From Vibrio aerogenes (GTDB taxonomy: Bacteria > Pseudomonadota > Gammaproteobacteria > Enterobacterales > Vibrionaceae): a DNA stretch of 64,000 nt. This document shows, one piece after another, positions 39,876 to 49,459 of this stretch (its first letter is position 1; each line of letters starts with the position of its first letter). A program made the position numbers and the translations under genes. The stretch spans positions 3,224,001-3,288,000 of the forward strand of contig NZ_AP024861.1 of assembly GCF_024346755.1 (NCBI RefSeq), written 5' to 3'. The notes beneath the pieces are model-generated. The model ran no database searches. It had not been told where the DNA came from and worked only from the letters and a program-made list of their open reading frames with translations.

Positions 39876-41444
39876 GTGGCCCAATCGCAACATTATGCTA
39901 TTGAACTCAAGCACATAGATAAACGGTTTGGTAGTGTTCATGCCAACCAGGATATCGATTTACAGGTTCCCGCCGGAACCATCCATGGAATTATTGGGGA
40001 GAATGGTGCCGGCAAATCAACGCTGATGAGTATTATTTACGGCTTTTATCACCCTGATTCAGGCCAGATGCTCATTCATAATCAACCCTATCAACCTTCC
40101 AACTCTCAGGATGCTATTGCCGCGGGTGTTGGCATGGTGCATCAACACTTTATGCTGGTTGATACTTTTACTGTGCTTGAAAATATAATCCTTGGCGCAG
40201 AAACAGGTTGGAAGCTGGAAGACAGTTTATCCTCTGCCAGAAAGAAACTGCTTCAGCTTGAGCAGGACTATGGCCTGGAAGTTCCTCTGGATGCCATTGT
40301 TGGCCAACTGCCTGTTGGATTGCAACAACGGGTAGAGATTCTGAAAGCACTGTACCGTGGTGCCAAAATTCTGATTCTTGATGAGCCCACAGGTGTACTG
40401 ACACCACAGGAAGCAGATCACTTATTTAAAATACTGGATAAGCTCCGGGCGCAGGGAACCACTGTCATGATCATCACCCATAAACTGCGAGAGGTTCTGG
40501 CAATCACAGATAATGTATCCGTGATGCGACAGGGACAAATGGTCTCGCATGTCGCCACTGCGGATACAAACCGGGAAGAACTCGCAGAAATGATGGTGGG
40601 CAGAAAAGTCCGTCTTCAGGCAGATAAAACAGCAGCGAATCCGGAAGAGGAACTGATTCGCGTGCAAAACCTGAGCTATATCGACAGTGCCGGAGTCAAA
40701 CGGGTCAAAGATATTAGTTTCACTGTCCGTAAGGGGGAATTAGTCGGGATTGCTGGTGTATCCGGCAATGGTCAGTCTGAAATACTCAATCTGCTGTCAG
40801 GCATTACGCCCCCAAGTTCCGGGACCATTGAACTCAATGGCAATACAATCACTTCGGAGCATCCTTCAGATCCTCAAAAAGTCCGGGCTATGGGAGTTGG
40901 CCATATTCCGGAAGACCGGCATAAACAGGGGCTGGTGAATAAGTTTGAAGCCAAAGAAGCCTACATTCTGGGCTATCACCATCTGGATAAATATAACCGG
41001 GGATTTTTGCAGGATACAAAATCGATTGAACGTCACTGTCAGGAAAGCATGGATAAATGGGATGTCCGCCCAAATGACATTCATTTAAAAACAGCAAACT
41101 TTTCTGGCGGCAATCAACAAAAACTGGTGATTGCCCGTGAAATGGAAGAAAACCCGGATATATTGCTTATCGGACAGCCGACCCGGGGGGTTGATATCGG
41201 CGCAATTGAATATATACATCAGCAAATCATTGCATCCAGAGATGCAGGAAAAGCGGTATTGCTGGTTTCTGTAGAGCTGGACGAAATTCTCAGTCTGGCT
41301 GATCGGATTATTGTTGTTTTTGACGGGGCAATTGTTGGCGAGCTGGATGCCGCTCAGGCTGATGAAAAAACACTGGGGCTGATGATGGCAAACATTGTTC
41401 CGGATCATATTAAAAACTTATCTTGCCAGGGAGATCAATCATGA
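39876..41444 (+). CDS. Nucleoside-type ABC transporter, double ATP-binding subunit
   Basis: 522-residue protein with two ABC domains, as in sugar and BMP-type importers (B. subtilis NupO, RbsA-like). Domain 1: Walker A GENGAGKST, then Walker B ILILDEPTG. Its signature region reads LPVGLQQ instead of LSGGQ, common in this family. Domain 2: degenerate Walker A GVSGNGQSE, intact signature FSGGNQQK, and LLIGQPTRGVD at Walker B. GTG start behind AGGAAG; the stop overlaps the first permease gene (ATGA). Confidence 0.88.
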   Translation: MAQSQHYAIELKHIDKRFGSVHANQDIDLQVPAGTIHGIIGENGAGKSTLMSIIYGFYHPDSGQMLIHNQPYQPSNSQDAIAAGVGMVHQHFMLVDTFTVLENIILGAETGWKLEDSLSSARKKLLQLEQDYGLEVPLDAIVGQLPVGLQQRVEILKALYRGAKILILDEPTGVLTPQEADHLFKILDKLRAQGTTVMIITHKLREVLAITDNVSVMRQGQMVSHVATADTNREELAEMMVGRKVRLQADKTAANPEEELIRVQNLSYIDSAGVKRVKDISFTVRKGELVGIAGVSGNGQSEILNLLSGITPPSSGTIELNGNTITSEHPSDPQKVRAMGVGHIPEDRHKQGLVNKFEAKEAYILGYHHLDKYNRGFLQDTKSIERHCQESMDKWDVRPNDIHLKTANFSGGNQQKLVIAREMEENPDILLIGQPTRGVDIGAIEYIHQQIIASRDAGKAVLLVSVELDEILSLADRIIVVFDGAIVGELDAAQADEKTLGLMMANIVPDHIKNLSCQGDQS

Positions 41445-42550
41445 GTCAGACAAGAATCCCTGCATGGGTCACGATCGGCTTACTTCCTGCAGTCAATGTT
41501 ATGGTTGCTTTTCTGGTTTCTGCGCTTCTGTTTATCTATATCGATATCAATCCGCTTGATGCTGTCAAAGTCATGTGGGCAGGTGCTTTTGGTTATGCCG
41601 AGGGACTCGGTTACACACTGTACTATACAACCGGATTTATTTTTACCGGCCTTGCGGTTGCTGTCGCTTATCATGCAGGTTTATTTAATATCGGTGTTGA
41701 AGGACAGGCATATATCGGCGGTCTTGGCGTTGGATTGGTTTGCCTGACACTCGGAGACGTTGCCCCCTGGTATATTGTTTTTCCTGTCGCGATTCTTGCC
41801 GGAGGCTTATTTGGAGCAGCATGGGCATTTTTACCGGCCTATCTGCAGGCAAAAAGAGGATCACATATCGTGATTACCACGATTATGTTTAACTTTATTG
41901 CTTCCTCACTCATGGCTTACTTACTTGTCGATATATTAAAGCCTGAAACAACGATGGCCGTTGAAAGCCGGGTTTTTGCACAAAGCAGCTGGCTGCCGAA
42001 AATGCATGATATATTTTCAGCCTTTGGCATTGAAGTCGCCTCAAGCCCGCTCAATATCAGTTTCCTGTTTGCACTGTTATGCTGTGTCTTTGTCTGGTTA
42101 TTCATCTGGCATTCCCGTTGGGGATATGAGATCAGATCAATTGGTGCCAATGCATCTGCTGCAGATTATGCAGGAATCAACTATCTGAAAATTGTCGTTA
42201 TTACCATGTTAATCTCCGGCATGCTGGCTGGCTTCTTTGGACTCAATGTTCTTCAGGGTGAACTGCACCAAATCAAGCTTAATTTTGTCGAAGGCTTTGG
42301 CTTTACCGGGATTGCTGTCGCATTAATGGGCAGAAATCACCCGGCAGGTGTCTTCCTCGCCAGTCTGCTGTTTGGCTTTCTGTATCAGGGCGGTGCCGAA
42401 CTGAGTTTTGAGTATGGCGTTGACCGGAATATTGTTGTGGTTTTACAAGGACTTGTCATCCTGTTTTCCGGAGCTCTTGAGCATATGTTCAGACCGACAC
42501 TGGAACGCCTCTATCTGAAATTCTTTTCTTCTGAACAAGGAGCCGCATAA
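41441..42550 (+). CDS. Nucleoside-type ABC transporter permease 1
   Basis: Inner-membrane permease (369 residues, 8-10 hydrophobic segments) of the BPD_transp_2 family, like NupP. The GLFNIGVEGQAYIGGL motif near residue 85 is the family hallmark. The ATG at 41441 overlaps the ATPase stop and follows AGGGAG; an earlier ATG inside the ATPase gene is rejected. Forms the channel with the next gene. Confidence 0.87.
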   Translation: MSQTRIPAWVTIGLLPAVNVMVAFLVSALLFIYIDINPLDAVKVMWAGAFGYAEGLGYTLYYTTGFIFTGLAVAVAYHAGLFNIGVEGQAYIGGLGVGLVCLTLGDVAPWYIVFPVAILAGGLFGAAWAFLPAYLQAKRGSHIVITTIMFNFIASSLMAYLLVDILKPETTMAVESRVFAQSSWLPKMHDIFSAFGIEVASSPLNISFLFALLCCVFVWLFIWHSRWGYEIRSIGANASAADYAGINYLKIVVITMLISGMLAGFFGLNVLQGELHQIKLNFVEGFGFTGIAVALMGRNHPAGVFLASLLFGFLYQGGAELSFEYGVDRNIVVVLQGLVILFSGALEHMFRPTLERLYLKFFSSEQGAA

Positions 42551-42552
42551 TC

Positions 42553-43518
42553 ATGTTTGAGACCATAATACTTATGCTTGATGCAACCATCCGGGTTGCA
42601 ACTCCGCTTATTCTTGCGGCTCTGGCAGGCATGTTCAGTGAACGTTCCGGCGTCGTGAATATTGCACTGGAAGGCAAACTGCTCTCTGCAGCCTTTGCCG
42701 GCGCAGCAACGGCACATATTACCGGTTCGGCCTGGGCAGGCTTATGTGCCGGGATATTTATTTCGGTACTTCTGGCCCTGTTACATGGTTTTGCTTCAAT
42801 TACGCACAAAGGCGATCAGGTGGTCAGCGGTATGGCAATCAATATTCTGGCTGCCGGACTCACCATTACGCTGGGTCGCTACTGGTTCTCTCAGGGCGGC
42901 CAGACACCGGCGCTGTCTGGTGATGCGAGATTCGCACCTTTAACGCTGCCCGGCGCGGATGCAGTGAAAGATACCCCGGTTATCGGGCTGCTTTACTCTG
43001 AATTAATCAGTGGCCATTCAGTGATAGAATACCTTGCATTCTTCATTGTCCCGCTTAGCTGGTATCTGTTATTTAAAACCCGCTTCGGACTGCGTCTGAG
43101 GGCTGTCGGAGAATCACCTTCAGCAGTCGATACTGCGGGTATTTCTGTGATTGGGATGCGCTATAGTGCAATGGTTATTTGTGGGATTCTTGTCGGACTG
43201 GGTGGCGTTTATCTGTCTGTCGGACAAACCGCTCAATTCCTGCCCAACATGAGTGCCGGGAAAGGATATATGGCTTTAGCTGCTTTGATATTTGGCAAAT
43301 GGCGGCCTTTCAATGCTCTTGCAGCGTGTCTGCTGTTCGGCTTCCTTGATGCACTGGCAATCAGATTACAGGGAGCAAGTATCGGTGGCATAGTGATTCC
43401 GGTTCAGGCTATCGAAGCACTTCCGTATGTCTTAACAGTCTTCCTGCTCGCAGGCTTCATTGGTAAAGCGATTGCACCAAAAGCGATTGGTGTTCCATAT
43501 ACCAAAGAACGCGAATAA
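42553..43518 (+). CDS. Nucleoside-type ABC transporter permease 2
   Basis: 321-residue permease of the same family, like NupQ. The N-terminal GMFSERSGVVNIALEGKLL segment is the signature of this subunit. Starts two bases after permease 1 ends. It ends 20 bases before a strong hairpin shared with convergent yjjV. Confidence 0.87.
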   Translation: MFETIILMLDATIRVATPLILAALAGMFSERSGVVNIALEGKLLSAAFAGAATAHITGSAWAGLCAGIFISVLLALLHGFASITHKGDQVVSGMAINILAAGLTITLGRYWFSQGGQTPALSGDARFAPLTLPGADAVKDTPVIGLLYSELISGHSVIEYLAFFIVPLSWYLLFKTRFGLRLRAVGESPSAVDTAGISVIGMRYSAMVICGILVGLGGVYLSVGQTAQFLPNMSAGKGYMALAALIFGKWRPFNALAACLLFGFLDALAIRLQGASIGGIVIPVQAIEALPYVLTVFLLAGFIGKAIAPKAIGVPYTKERE

Positions 43519-43538
43519 CAGGGTCAATATTGTCAGAC

Positions 43539-43568
43539 ATCGTCAGGAGAACTCATTCTCCTGACGAT
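43539..43568. terminator. Bidirectional hairpin between permease 2 and yjjV
   Basis: ATCGTCAGGAGAA and TTCTCCTGACGAT form a perfect 13-bp stem with loop CTCA between convergent genes; no clear T-run follows. Confidence 0.75.
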
Positions 43569-43608
43569 GGTCATTCCATCAATGACAACCCCGCCAACAC
43601 GAAGCACC

Positions 43609-44406
43609 TTAAGGTATCAGGCCATAAAGCGCACAACTATTACGCCATAACTGCCGTGAAAACTCCGGAGCAGATACCTCCCGCAAAGATACCAGTGCTT
43701 TGAAAACCTCAACCAAACGAGCCGGATGATTGGGCTGCCCCTGAAAGCCACAAACGGGCATATCCGGTGCATCGGTTTCAATCACAATCGAAGCTTCGGG
43801 AAGCTGACGAACAGCCTGTCGGGTTTTATTAGCCCGGGTGTAAGTAATCACACCGCCGATACCAATCTTAAAACCGAGGTCAATGAAAGCGCTTGCCTGT
43901 TGGTAACTACCAGAAAATCCATGAACAACCCCACCATAAGTAAACCGGGCTTTTTTTAACAAAGAGAGCAAACGGTCATGTGTTTTACGGCTGTGAACTA
44001 TCAGCGGAAGGCGGGCCTGTGTGGCCAGACTCACCTGCGCCAGAAAAATGCGTTCCTGCAAAAATGCGGGGGTATCAATCATGCCATCTAAACCACATTC
44101 CCCAACAGCAACACACGCTTTATCCGCTTGCATCAGCGTTTGTTCCAGGTCAGTTAGTGTCTTTTCACTGTCTGCATGAAGAAAATACGGATGAATTCCC
44201 AGGCCATAGTAGAGCCCGGGAGAAAAACGTTCGGCCAGTTGAGCCACCTGTTGCCAGTTTTGAGTGCCAATGGAAGGAATAACCAAACGCTCGACACCGC
44301 ACTGCCGTGCCATCTGCAGATGATGCTCCGGGTCAGCCTGAAACACATCGAAATCAAAATGACAATGCGTGTCAAACAACCGGCCCCTCGCTTCATGTCC
44401 GGTCAT
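43609..44406 (-). CDS. yjjV: TatD-family metal-dependent hydrolase YjjV
   Basis: Predicted metal-dependent deoxyribonuclease-like hydrolase (265 residues). FDTHCHFDF provides the metal-binding HxH, with GECGLD, the HSRKTHDR segment, VHGFSGS and the final ETDAPDMP. Closest to YjjV among the TatD paralogues. In E. coli yjjV is next to the deo operon, and here it lies beyond the nucleoside importer, which fits a conserved neighbourhood. Cellular substrate unknown. Confidence 0.88.
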   Translation of the reverse strand: MTGHEARGRLFDTHCHFDFDVFQADPEHHLQMARQCGVERLVIPSIGTQNWQQVAQLAERFSPGLYYGLGIHPYFLHADSEKTLTDLEQTLMQADKACVAVGECGLDGMIDTPAFLQERIFLAQVSLATQARLPLIVHSRKTHDRLLSLLKKARFTYGGVVHGFSGSYQQASAFIDLGFKIGIGGVITYTRANKTRQAVRQLPEASIVIETDAPDMPVCGFQGQPNHPARLVEVFKALVSLREVSAPEFSRQLWRNSCALYGLIP

Positions 44407-44436
44407 TAATTTATCTCAGCAGAAACAATCATCAGG

Positions 44437-45216
44437 CTATGCATCTGACGCATCGCGCTTAAACACCAGCTCAGTTGCTGTTGACTCAGCTTCAACAAAG
44501 TAATAACCGGCAACATCGAACTCTTTCAGTTTATCCGGGCTATCGATCTGGTTATCCACGACATAGCGAGCCATCAAACCTCTGGCTTTTTTGGCATAAA
44601 AACTAATGATTTTATACTGCCCGTTTTTCTGATCTTTAAACACAGGGGTGATCACCTGTCCTGCAATTTTTTCAGGATTCACGGCTTTGAAATATTCGTT
44701 AGAAGCAAGATTCACTAAAACCTGATTCTTCTGAGTCTGCAAATCCTGATTCAGCTGCTCTGTAATGATATCCCCCCAGAATTGATAGAGGTTATTCCCT
44801 CTGGAATTTGCCAGCCGGGTACCCATTTCAAGCCGGTAAGGTTGCATCAGGTCAAGCGGTTTCAAAATACCGTACAAACCAGAAAGAATCCTCAAATGAG
44901 ACTGAGTAAACTCAACCGCGTCATCATTCATTGTATAGGCATCAAAACCGGTATAAACATCCCCTTTAAACGCAAAAATAGCCTGACGGGCATTTTCATG
45001 GGAAAAATCAGGACGCCACTGAGCAAATCGCGCCACATTCAATCCTGCAATTTTATCACTGACTTTCATCAGTGAAGCAATATCAGCCGGAGTTAACTGA
45101 CGACAAACCTCAATCAGTAATTCAGAATGTTCCAGTAAACCAGGTATCGTATGCTTTTCAGTAATGACCGGCGATTCATAGTCCAGAGTTTTTGCAGGTG
45201 AAACAACCATTAACAT
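44437..45216 (-). CDS. yaaA: Peroxide stress protein YaaA
   Basis: DUF328 family, 259 residues (E. coli 258). YaaA lowers free iron and oxidative DNA damage under peroxide stress in E. coli and binds DNA. The start [16 protein letters not shown] and the [19 protein letters not shown] motif are diagnostic. The ATG at 45216 follows AAGGAAG at good spacing, so a longer frame to 45279 is not used. Confidence 0.92.
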   Translation of the reverse strand: MLMVVSPAKTLDYESPVITEKHTIPGLLEHSELLIEVCRQLTPADIASLMKVSDKIAGLNVARFAQWRPDFSHENARQAIFAFKGDVYTGFDAYTMNDDAVEFTQSHLRILSGLYGILKPLDLMQPYRLEMGTRLANSRGNNLYQFWGDIITEQLNQDLQTQKNQVLVNLASNEYFKAVNPEKIAGQVITPVFKDQKNGQYKIISFYAKKARGLMARYVVDNQIDSPDKLKEFDVAGYYFVEAESTATELVFKRDASDA

Positions 45217-45374
45217 AGTTTTCTTCCTTTTTTTGACTTTTAATGTGCGCCTGACAAGGCTGACCAGACGCTCCTGCAAAAAATCTTAACGTTTTATTCA
45301 GGAGCTCTTTCTCAGGATATCCGGACAGTTTGAAAAAACAGAATCGGGTTATCCGGATATGATTCAGCGTACAA

Positions 45375-45405
45375 AAAAAACCATGCATTGTCTGCATGGT
45401 TTTTT
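45375..45405. terminator. Rho-independent terminator after the AGCS symporter gene
   Basis: AAAAAACCATGCA and TGCATGGTTTTTT form a stem with loop TTGTC; T-runs occur in both directions. It ends the minus-strand symporter transcript before yaaA. Confidence 0.9.
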
Positions 45406-45426
45406 CTATCTGTCTCATTGAAAGAA

Positions 45427-46863
45427 TCAATCAGACGATTTGGACTTGTTGTCCCAGATCCCCTCTTCCAGCTGAGACTGAAGTTCAGGGTAATCTTCCA
45501 CATTAAATGTTGGCAGTTTGCCTTGTTTCAACTGTTGGTTGTAATCTTTCGCCAGTTTCACCGCGACACCTGACAGCAGCAGAACAGCAGCCAGGTTAAC
45601 AATCGCCATCAACCCCATCGACATATCGGCCAGAGCCCAGACTGTCGGCACCGTTGCCAGCGCACCAAACATCACCATGCATAAGAAAACAATCCGGAAA
45701 ATCGCTAACCCTTTCTTATTATTATGTTCAAGAAAGATAAGGTTTGTTTCCGCATACGAGTAGTTTGCAATAATCGATGTAAAGGCAAAGAAGAAAATTG
45801 CAAAAGCGATGAAGATACCCCCCCAGGCACCAACCTGAGAATTAAGGGCCAGCTGAGTCAGCTCGATACCTGTGATTTCACCATGTGGCACATACTCACC
45901 AGACATCAGAATAATCGCAACGGTCGCTGAACAGATCACAATGGTATCAATGAAAACACCCAGCATTTGCACATAGCCCTGAGATGCAGGATGTGGCGGA
46001 TATGGTGTTGCAGATGCTGCAGCGTTAGGTGCAGAGCCCATCCCGGCCTCGTTGGAGAACAGACCACGTTTTACACCGTTGATCATTGCCTGAGCAACCA
46101 TATATCCAATACCACCAGCCGCGGCTTCCTGGAATCCAAAAGCGCTCTTAATAATCAAACTGAAAACAGCAGGAAGCTTATCCAGATGACTCAATAAGAT
46201 GAAAATAGCGATTGCCAGATAAACTAAAGCCATCAAAGGTACAATCAGTTCCGCCGTTCTTGCAATCTTTCGGATACCACCAAAGATAACAAATGCAGAA
46301 AGCAGCACAATCACTAAACCAGTATATAGAGGCTGAACCCCAAAAGCTGTCGTCATTGCATTCGTGATAGAGTTTGCCTGTACTGCATTGAATACCAAAC
46401 CGAAGGCTATCATCAAAAAGATTGAAAAAAGAACCCCCATCCAGCGCATGCCAAGCCCTTTTTCCATATAGTAGGCTGGCCCGCCACGATAGTTTCCGTC
46501 TTTATCTTTCGTTTTATATAACTGAGCTAAAGCACTTTCTGCAAATGAAGTTGACATCCCCACCATCGCAGTCACCCACATCCAGAAAATAGCACCCGGT
46601 CCGCCCATCGTCAGTGCAACTGCAACGCCAGCCATGTTTCCGGTTCCAACCCGTGCCGCCAGACTGGTACAAAGCGCCTGAAAAGATGAAATACCAGCTT
46701 TGTCAGCTTTACGGCTATTCTTGAGCACTTTAAACATATGAAAAAAGTGCCTGACCTGAATAAAACCTAACCGAATCGTGAAATAGACACCGACTCCGAC
46801 AAGCAGGTAAACAAGAATCGACCCCCAAAGCAGGTCATTTATTAAATTAACTAAGTCTGTCAC
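45427..46863 (-). CDS. Sodium:alanine (AGCS) symporter
   Basis: Inner-membrane amino-acid:cation symporter (478 residues, about 10-11 hydrophobic segments). Signature segments include AARVGTGNMAGVAVALTMGGPGAIFWMWVTA and KRGLFSNEAGMGSAPNAAA. Substrates in the family are alanine and glycine. I looked for a glycine riboswitch in the leader, as occurs before some vibrio AGCS genes, and saw none. Confidence 0.92.
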   Translation of the reverse strand: MTDLVNLINDLLWGSILVYLLVGVGVYFTIRLGFIQVRHFFHMFKVLKNSRKADKAGISSFQALCTSLAARVGTGNMAGVAVALTMGGPGAIFWMWVTAMVGMSTSFAESALAQLYKTKDKDGNYRGGPAYYMEKGLGMRWMGVLFSIFLMIAFGLVFNAVQANSITNAMTTAFGVQPLYTGLVIVLLSAFVIFGGIRKIARTAELIVPLMALVYLAIAIFILLSHLDKLPAVFSLIIKSAFGFQEAAAGGIGYMVAQAMINGVKRGLFSNEAGMGSAPNAAASATPYPPHPASQGYVQMLGVFIDTIVICSATVAIILMSGEYVPHGEITGIELTQLALNSQVGAWGGIFIAFAIFFFAFTSIIANYSYAETNLIFLEHNNKKGLAIFRIVFLCMVMFGALATVPTVWALADMSMGLMAIVNLAAVLLLSGVAVKLAKDYNQQLKQGKLPTFNVEDYPELQSQLEEGIWDNKSKSSD

Positions 46864-47585
46864 AAAAACCTCTTAAAGAGCATCAAGCACCGTTTTTCAT
46901 TACGGCTGCATATTATTGTTACGTGACCCGTCCCTGAGCACTATTTCTATCGTCTCTGAAGCATGCACAATCAGCATTCTGAATACTGACTTTTATAGCG
47001 ATTCATGACTCAGAACTATCCATATCTGTTTTATCAGTCATCTGGATAATGATGAGACATTACCCATTTAAGGCAGAAGATAATGCTATTGAAGTATTAA
47101 AAAATCAATATACATCTCCATGTTTAATTTCAAACCTAACGTTAACTTTCAATCAAATTAATTTACATACCAAGTAAAAATAAATAACATCACGTTAACA
47201 CAACAAGGAAGCCAAAGCCGGTGATATGGTAAAAAACCGACGTTTTTTATTCAGGGGAATACAAATGAAGAAACGAGTGAAAGCAATAGATTGAGTAATA
47301 TCTTAACGGATGAACTATCAGATAAAACCACTCTAAAAATAAGTGTATATGAAAAATATACTCAAAAAGTGCAGTTTCTTAACAATCTGATAAAAGTGAA
47401 ATGTTTAGAAAAAACATCATTTGGCTAAAAATTAATCGATTTTTTTGTGCTGTCGGTACAATAATTTAAATTTGAATAGAAAATAATTCACTAAACCGAA
47501 ATAAATGAGAAATAAATCATAGATAGATTTTGGGAAACTATGCTAATTAAGCATTGAGAGCAACTATCAATCAGGGGAGCTGATT
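46864..47585. other. 722-base intergenic region, no recognised gene
   Basis: AT-rich stretch between the symporter start and the DUF3545 gene. It holds two copies of ACGTTAAC (near 47149 and 47192) and a 9-codon frame at 47264 behind AGGGGAA that is too short to call. No tRNA, riboswitch or long open frame is seen. Two promoters must lie here; a small RNA is possible but has no clear terminator. Confidence 0.5.
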
Positions 47586-47765
47586 ATGGACGACTTGCAT
47601 TTTGAGGAATTACTCGACAAAGAGATCCGGAAAATACGTGTAACCCGCTCTAAACCAACAAAACGTATGTGGAGAGAAATTGAAGCGATACGGGATAAAA
47701 AGCGTCTCCGGAAGGAACTGATGGAGATGGATGTTTGCTTTGAACTGGATGATATCGATCTGTGA
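47586..47765 (+). CDS. DUF3545 family small protein, 59 aa
   Basis: 59-residue, highly charged cytoplasmic protein (MDDLHFEELLDKEIRKIRV...KRMWREIEAIRDKKRLRKEL) that matches the DUF3545 pattern of vibrios: an acidic start, a basic middle with WREIEAI, and an acidic end. Function unknown. AGGGGAG sits seven bases before the ATG, and a strong terminator follows, so it is probably its own transcription unit. Confidence 0.8.
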   Translation: MDDLHFEELLDKEIRKIRVTRSKPTKRMWREIEAIRDKKRLRKELMEMDVCFELDDIDL

Positions 47766-47772
47766 ATTTATC

Positions 47773-47803
47773 AAGGCTTCCCATGACTGACGGGAAGCCT
47801 TTT
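47773..47803 (+). terminator. Rho-independent terminator after the DUF3545 gene
   Basis: AAGGCTTCCC and GGGAAGCCTT form a 10-bp stem with a 9-base loop, followed by TTT. Confidence 0.8.
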
Positions 47804-47842
47804 CATGATTAAATGAATCATATGGCAAAGGGAGTTAAGCGT

Positions 47843-48394
47843 TCAAAATTGCTCTTTTCTCTCCTCTCTGAGACGTTGTGCCAGTTGTTTATAGCGATCT
47901 GCAATTGTTTCACCAAATACCGGATCATCTTCATTATATGTCCACTGACTCTCTACATATTGCCAGTCTTCAACAGTGAATGTTTTGTCTATCAATGGAA
48001 GTACTTCTTTTTCTTCAAATTCCAGGTGCTTTTTCTGTACCTGAATAAAATCAGCTAACTGATTCATAAAAATATCCTGTGGTACAATGACATCCTGCAG
48101 GATCATATCAACAATATCTAAAAAAGCATGCGTCTTCTCAGCAAGGCGCTTATGATCAGTTTCAAGATCAGCAATGCAGGCTTTTTCACCATAATTCTGC
48201 ATGTAATAATTGTACATCAGGTCTTCTTTCGGATGATGCGCAACTTCAGAATGAGAAGAGAGATAATCAACAACCTCCCTGACTAAAGAATAGTTGATTT
48301 TCTGTTCATTCTGCAGCAAGTGTAATTTCTTACTCAGGATTGCTAACAGCCGGGTCATATAACTATGTTCTCGCCTAATCCGTTCAATCATCAT
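47843..48394 (-). CDS. Hemerythrin-like (HHE) domain protein
   Basis: 183-residue helical protein with hemerythrin-type iron ligands spread over four helices: RREH near the start, SEVAHHPKED, ETDHKRLAEKTH, and KKHLEFEEKEVLPLID. Such proteins bind a di-iron centre and oxygen, nitric oxide or act in iron-sulfur repair. Which role applies here cannot be told. Three consecutive ATGs follow GGAG; 48394 has the best spacing. Confidence 0.85.
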   Translation of the reverse strand: MMIERIRREHSYMTRLLAILSKKLHLLQNEQKINYSLVREVVDYLSSHSEVAHHPKEDLMYNYYMQNYGEKACIADLETDHKRLAEKTHAFLDIVDMILQDVIVPQDIFMNQLADFIQVQKKHLEFEEKEVLPLIDKTFTVEDWQYVESQWTYNEDDPVFGETIADRYKQLAQRLREERKEQF

Positions 48395-48471
48395 CATGCT
48401 TCTCCAATGCATTGTGTCAAACCGATTGTATATATAGTAAGACATCGTTGCTTTGATTGTAGTCGTAAAAA

Positions 48472-49164
48472 TTAAACCTCACCGGCATCAAGCTTTGGCT
48501 GCCAATCAACCGGCACTTTGCCCTGCTGCTTAAGGTACTGATTTGCTTTAGAGAAATGCTGACAGCCGAAGAAACCACGGTGAGCTGACAATGGAGAAGG
48601 ATGAGGCGCTTTCAGAACATAGTGCTTTGTCTGATCAATAAACCGGCCTTTTTTCTGAGCATGTGATCCCCAAAGCAGAAAGACCAGATTCTCACCATGT
48701 TGGTTGAGTGCTTCAATCACTTTATCGGTGAACAGCTCCCACGAAGTTGTATTTGCATGCGAATGGGCTTGCCCCTGTTCAACCGTCAGAACTGTATTAA
48801 GCAGAAAGACCCCCTGGTCGGCCCAGCTTTTCAGGTAGCCATGTTCAGGGATGACAAATCCGGGAATATCCTGAGCCAGTTCTTTGTACATATTGACGAG
48901 AGAAGGCGGAGTTTTTACGCCTGGTAAAACAGAAAAGCACAATCCGTGAGCCTGATTTGGCCCGTGGTAAGGATCCTGACCGATAACCACAACCTTGACA
49001 TGATTGAACTCAGTAAAACGAAAGGCATTAAAAACATCTTTTGCCGGCGGGTAAATGACTTTCCCGGCCTGGCGCTCAGATTCAACATAATCTACCGTTT
49101 GCCTGAAATAGTCCTGTTGTTTTTCCGATCCGATGACATCGTGCCATGTCAGTGAAGTGGTCAT
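48472..49164 (-). CDS. ung: Uracil-DNA glycosylase
   Basis: Removes uracil from DNA to start base-excision repair. Family 1 enzyme, 230 residues: the water-activating [17 protein letters not shown] motif, and the minor-groove loop [14 protein letters not shown] with its histidine. The abasic sites it makes are substrates of endonuclease IV, encoded just upstream on the same strand. Confidence 0.96.
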   Translation of the reverse strand: MTTSLTWHDVIGSEKQQDYFRQTVDYVESERQAGKVIYPPAKDVFNAFRFTEFNHVKVVVIGQDPYHGPNQAHGLCFSVLPGVKTPPSLVNMYKELAQDIPGFVIPEHGYLKSWADQGVFLLNTVLTVEQGQAHSHANTTSWELFTDKVIEALNQHGENLVFLLWGSHAQKKGRFIDQTKHYVLKAPHPSPLSAHRGFFGCQHFSKANQYLKQQGKVPVDWQPKLDAGEV

Positions 49165-49249
49165 AATGAGCAGCCCTGAAAACGTTGAAAAAAACTATTG
49201 TAATCAGAAAACTGCTCTGCGACATAGCGAAATGCTTATTTTTCATAAA

Positions 49250-49360
49250 TCAGGACGGACTACGTTGCGGTGTCCGGTTATGTCCCTGTCCTTTCACATG
49301 ACGGTTTGGAACAGGTAGAGGAGCAGAATACCCTACATTGCAATTTATATAACTTTTCAT
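49250..49360 (-). CDS. Candidate small ORF, 36 aa, between nfo and ung
   Basis: Frame MKSYINCNVGYSAPLPVPNR continuing to a basic, Pro-rich end (VKGQGHNRTPQRSPS). GGAGAG lies four bases before the ATG; an in-frame ATG also occurs four codons upstream (49372). I do not recognise it. Good translation signal and non-repetitive composition argue for it, tiny length argues against. Same strand as nfo and ung. Confidence 0.35.
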   Translation of the reverse strand: MKSYINCNVGYSAPLPVPNRHVKGQGHNRTPQRSPS

Positions 49361-49459
49361 AACACTCTCCATAATCAGCGCTTGATGACCATCAGGCTCA
49401 GAGTGCTCCTGTTGCCAGCAAGAAACACAAGTTGCCTGTATTTCACTTTTATGAAAGTT

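Noticed and set aside
46864..46990. Glycine riboswitch before the AGCS symporter
   Set aside because: Looked for the conserved aptamer segments on the minus strand and found none.
47264..47293. 9-codon frame MKKRVKAID behind AGGGGAA
   Set aside because: Too short, no downstream gene in a coupling position, and no attenuator nearby.
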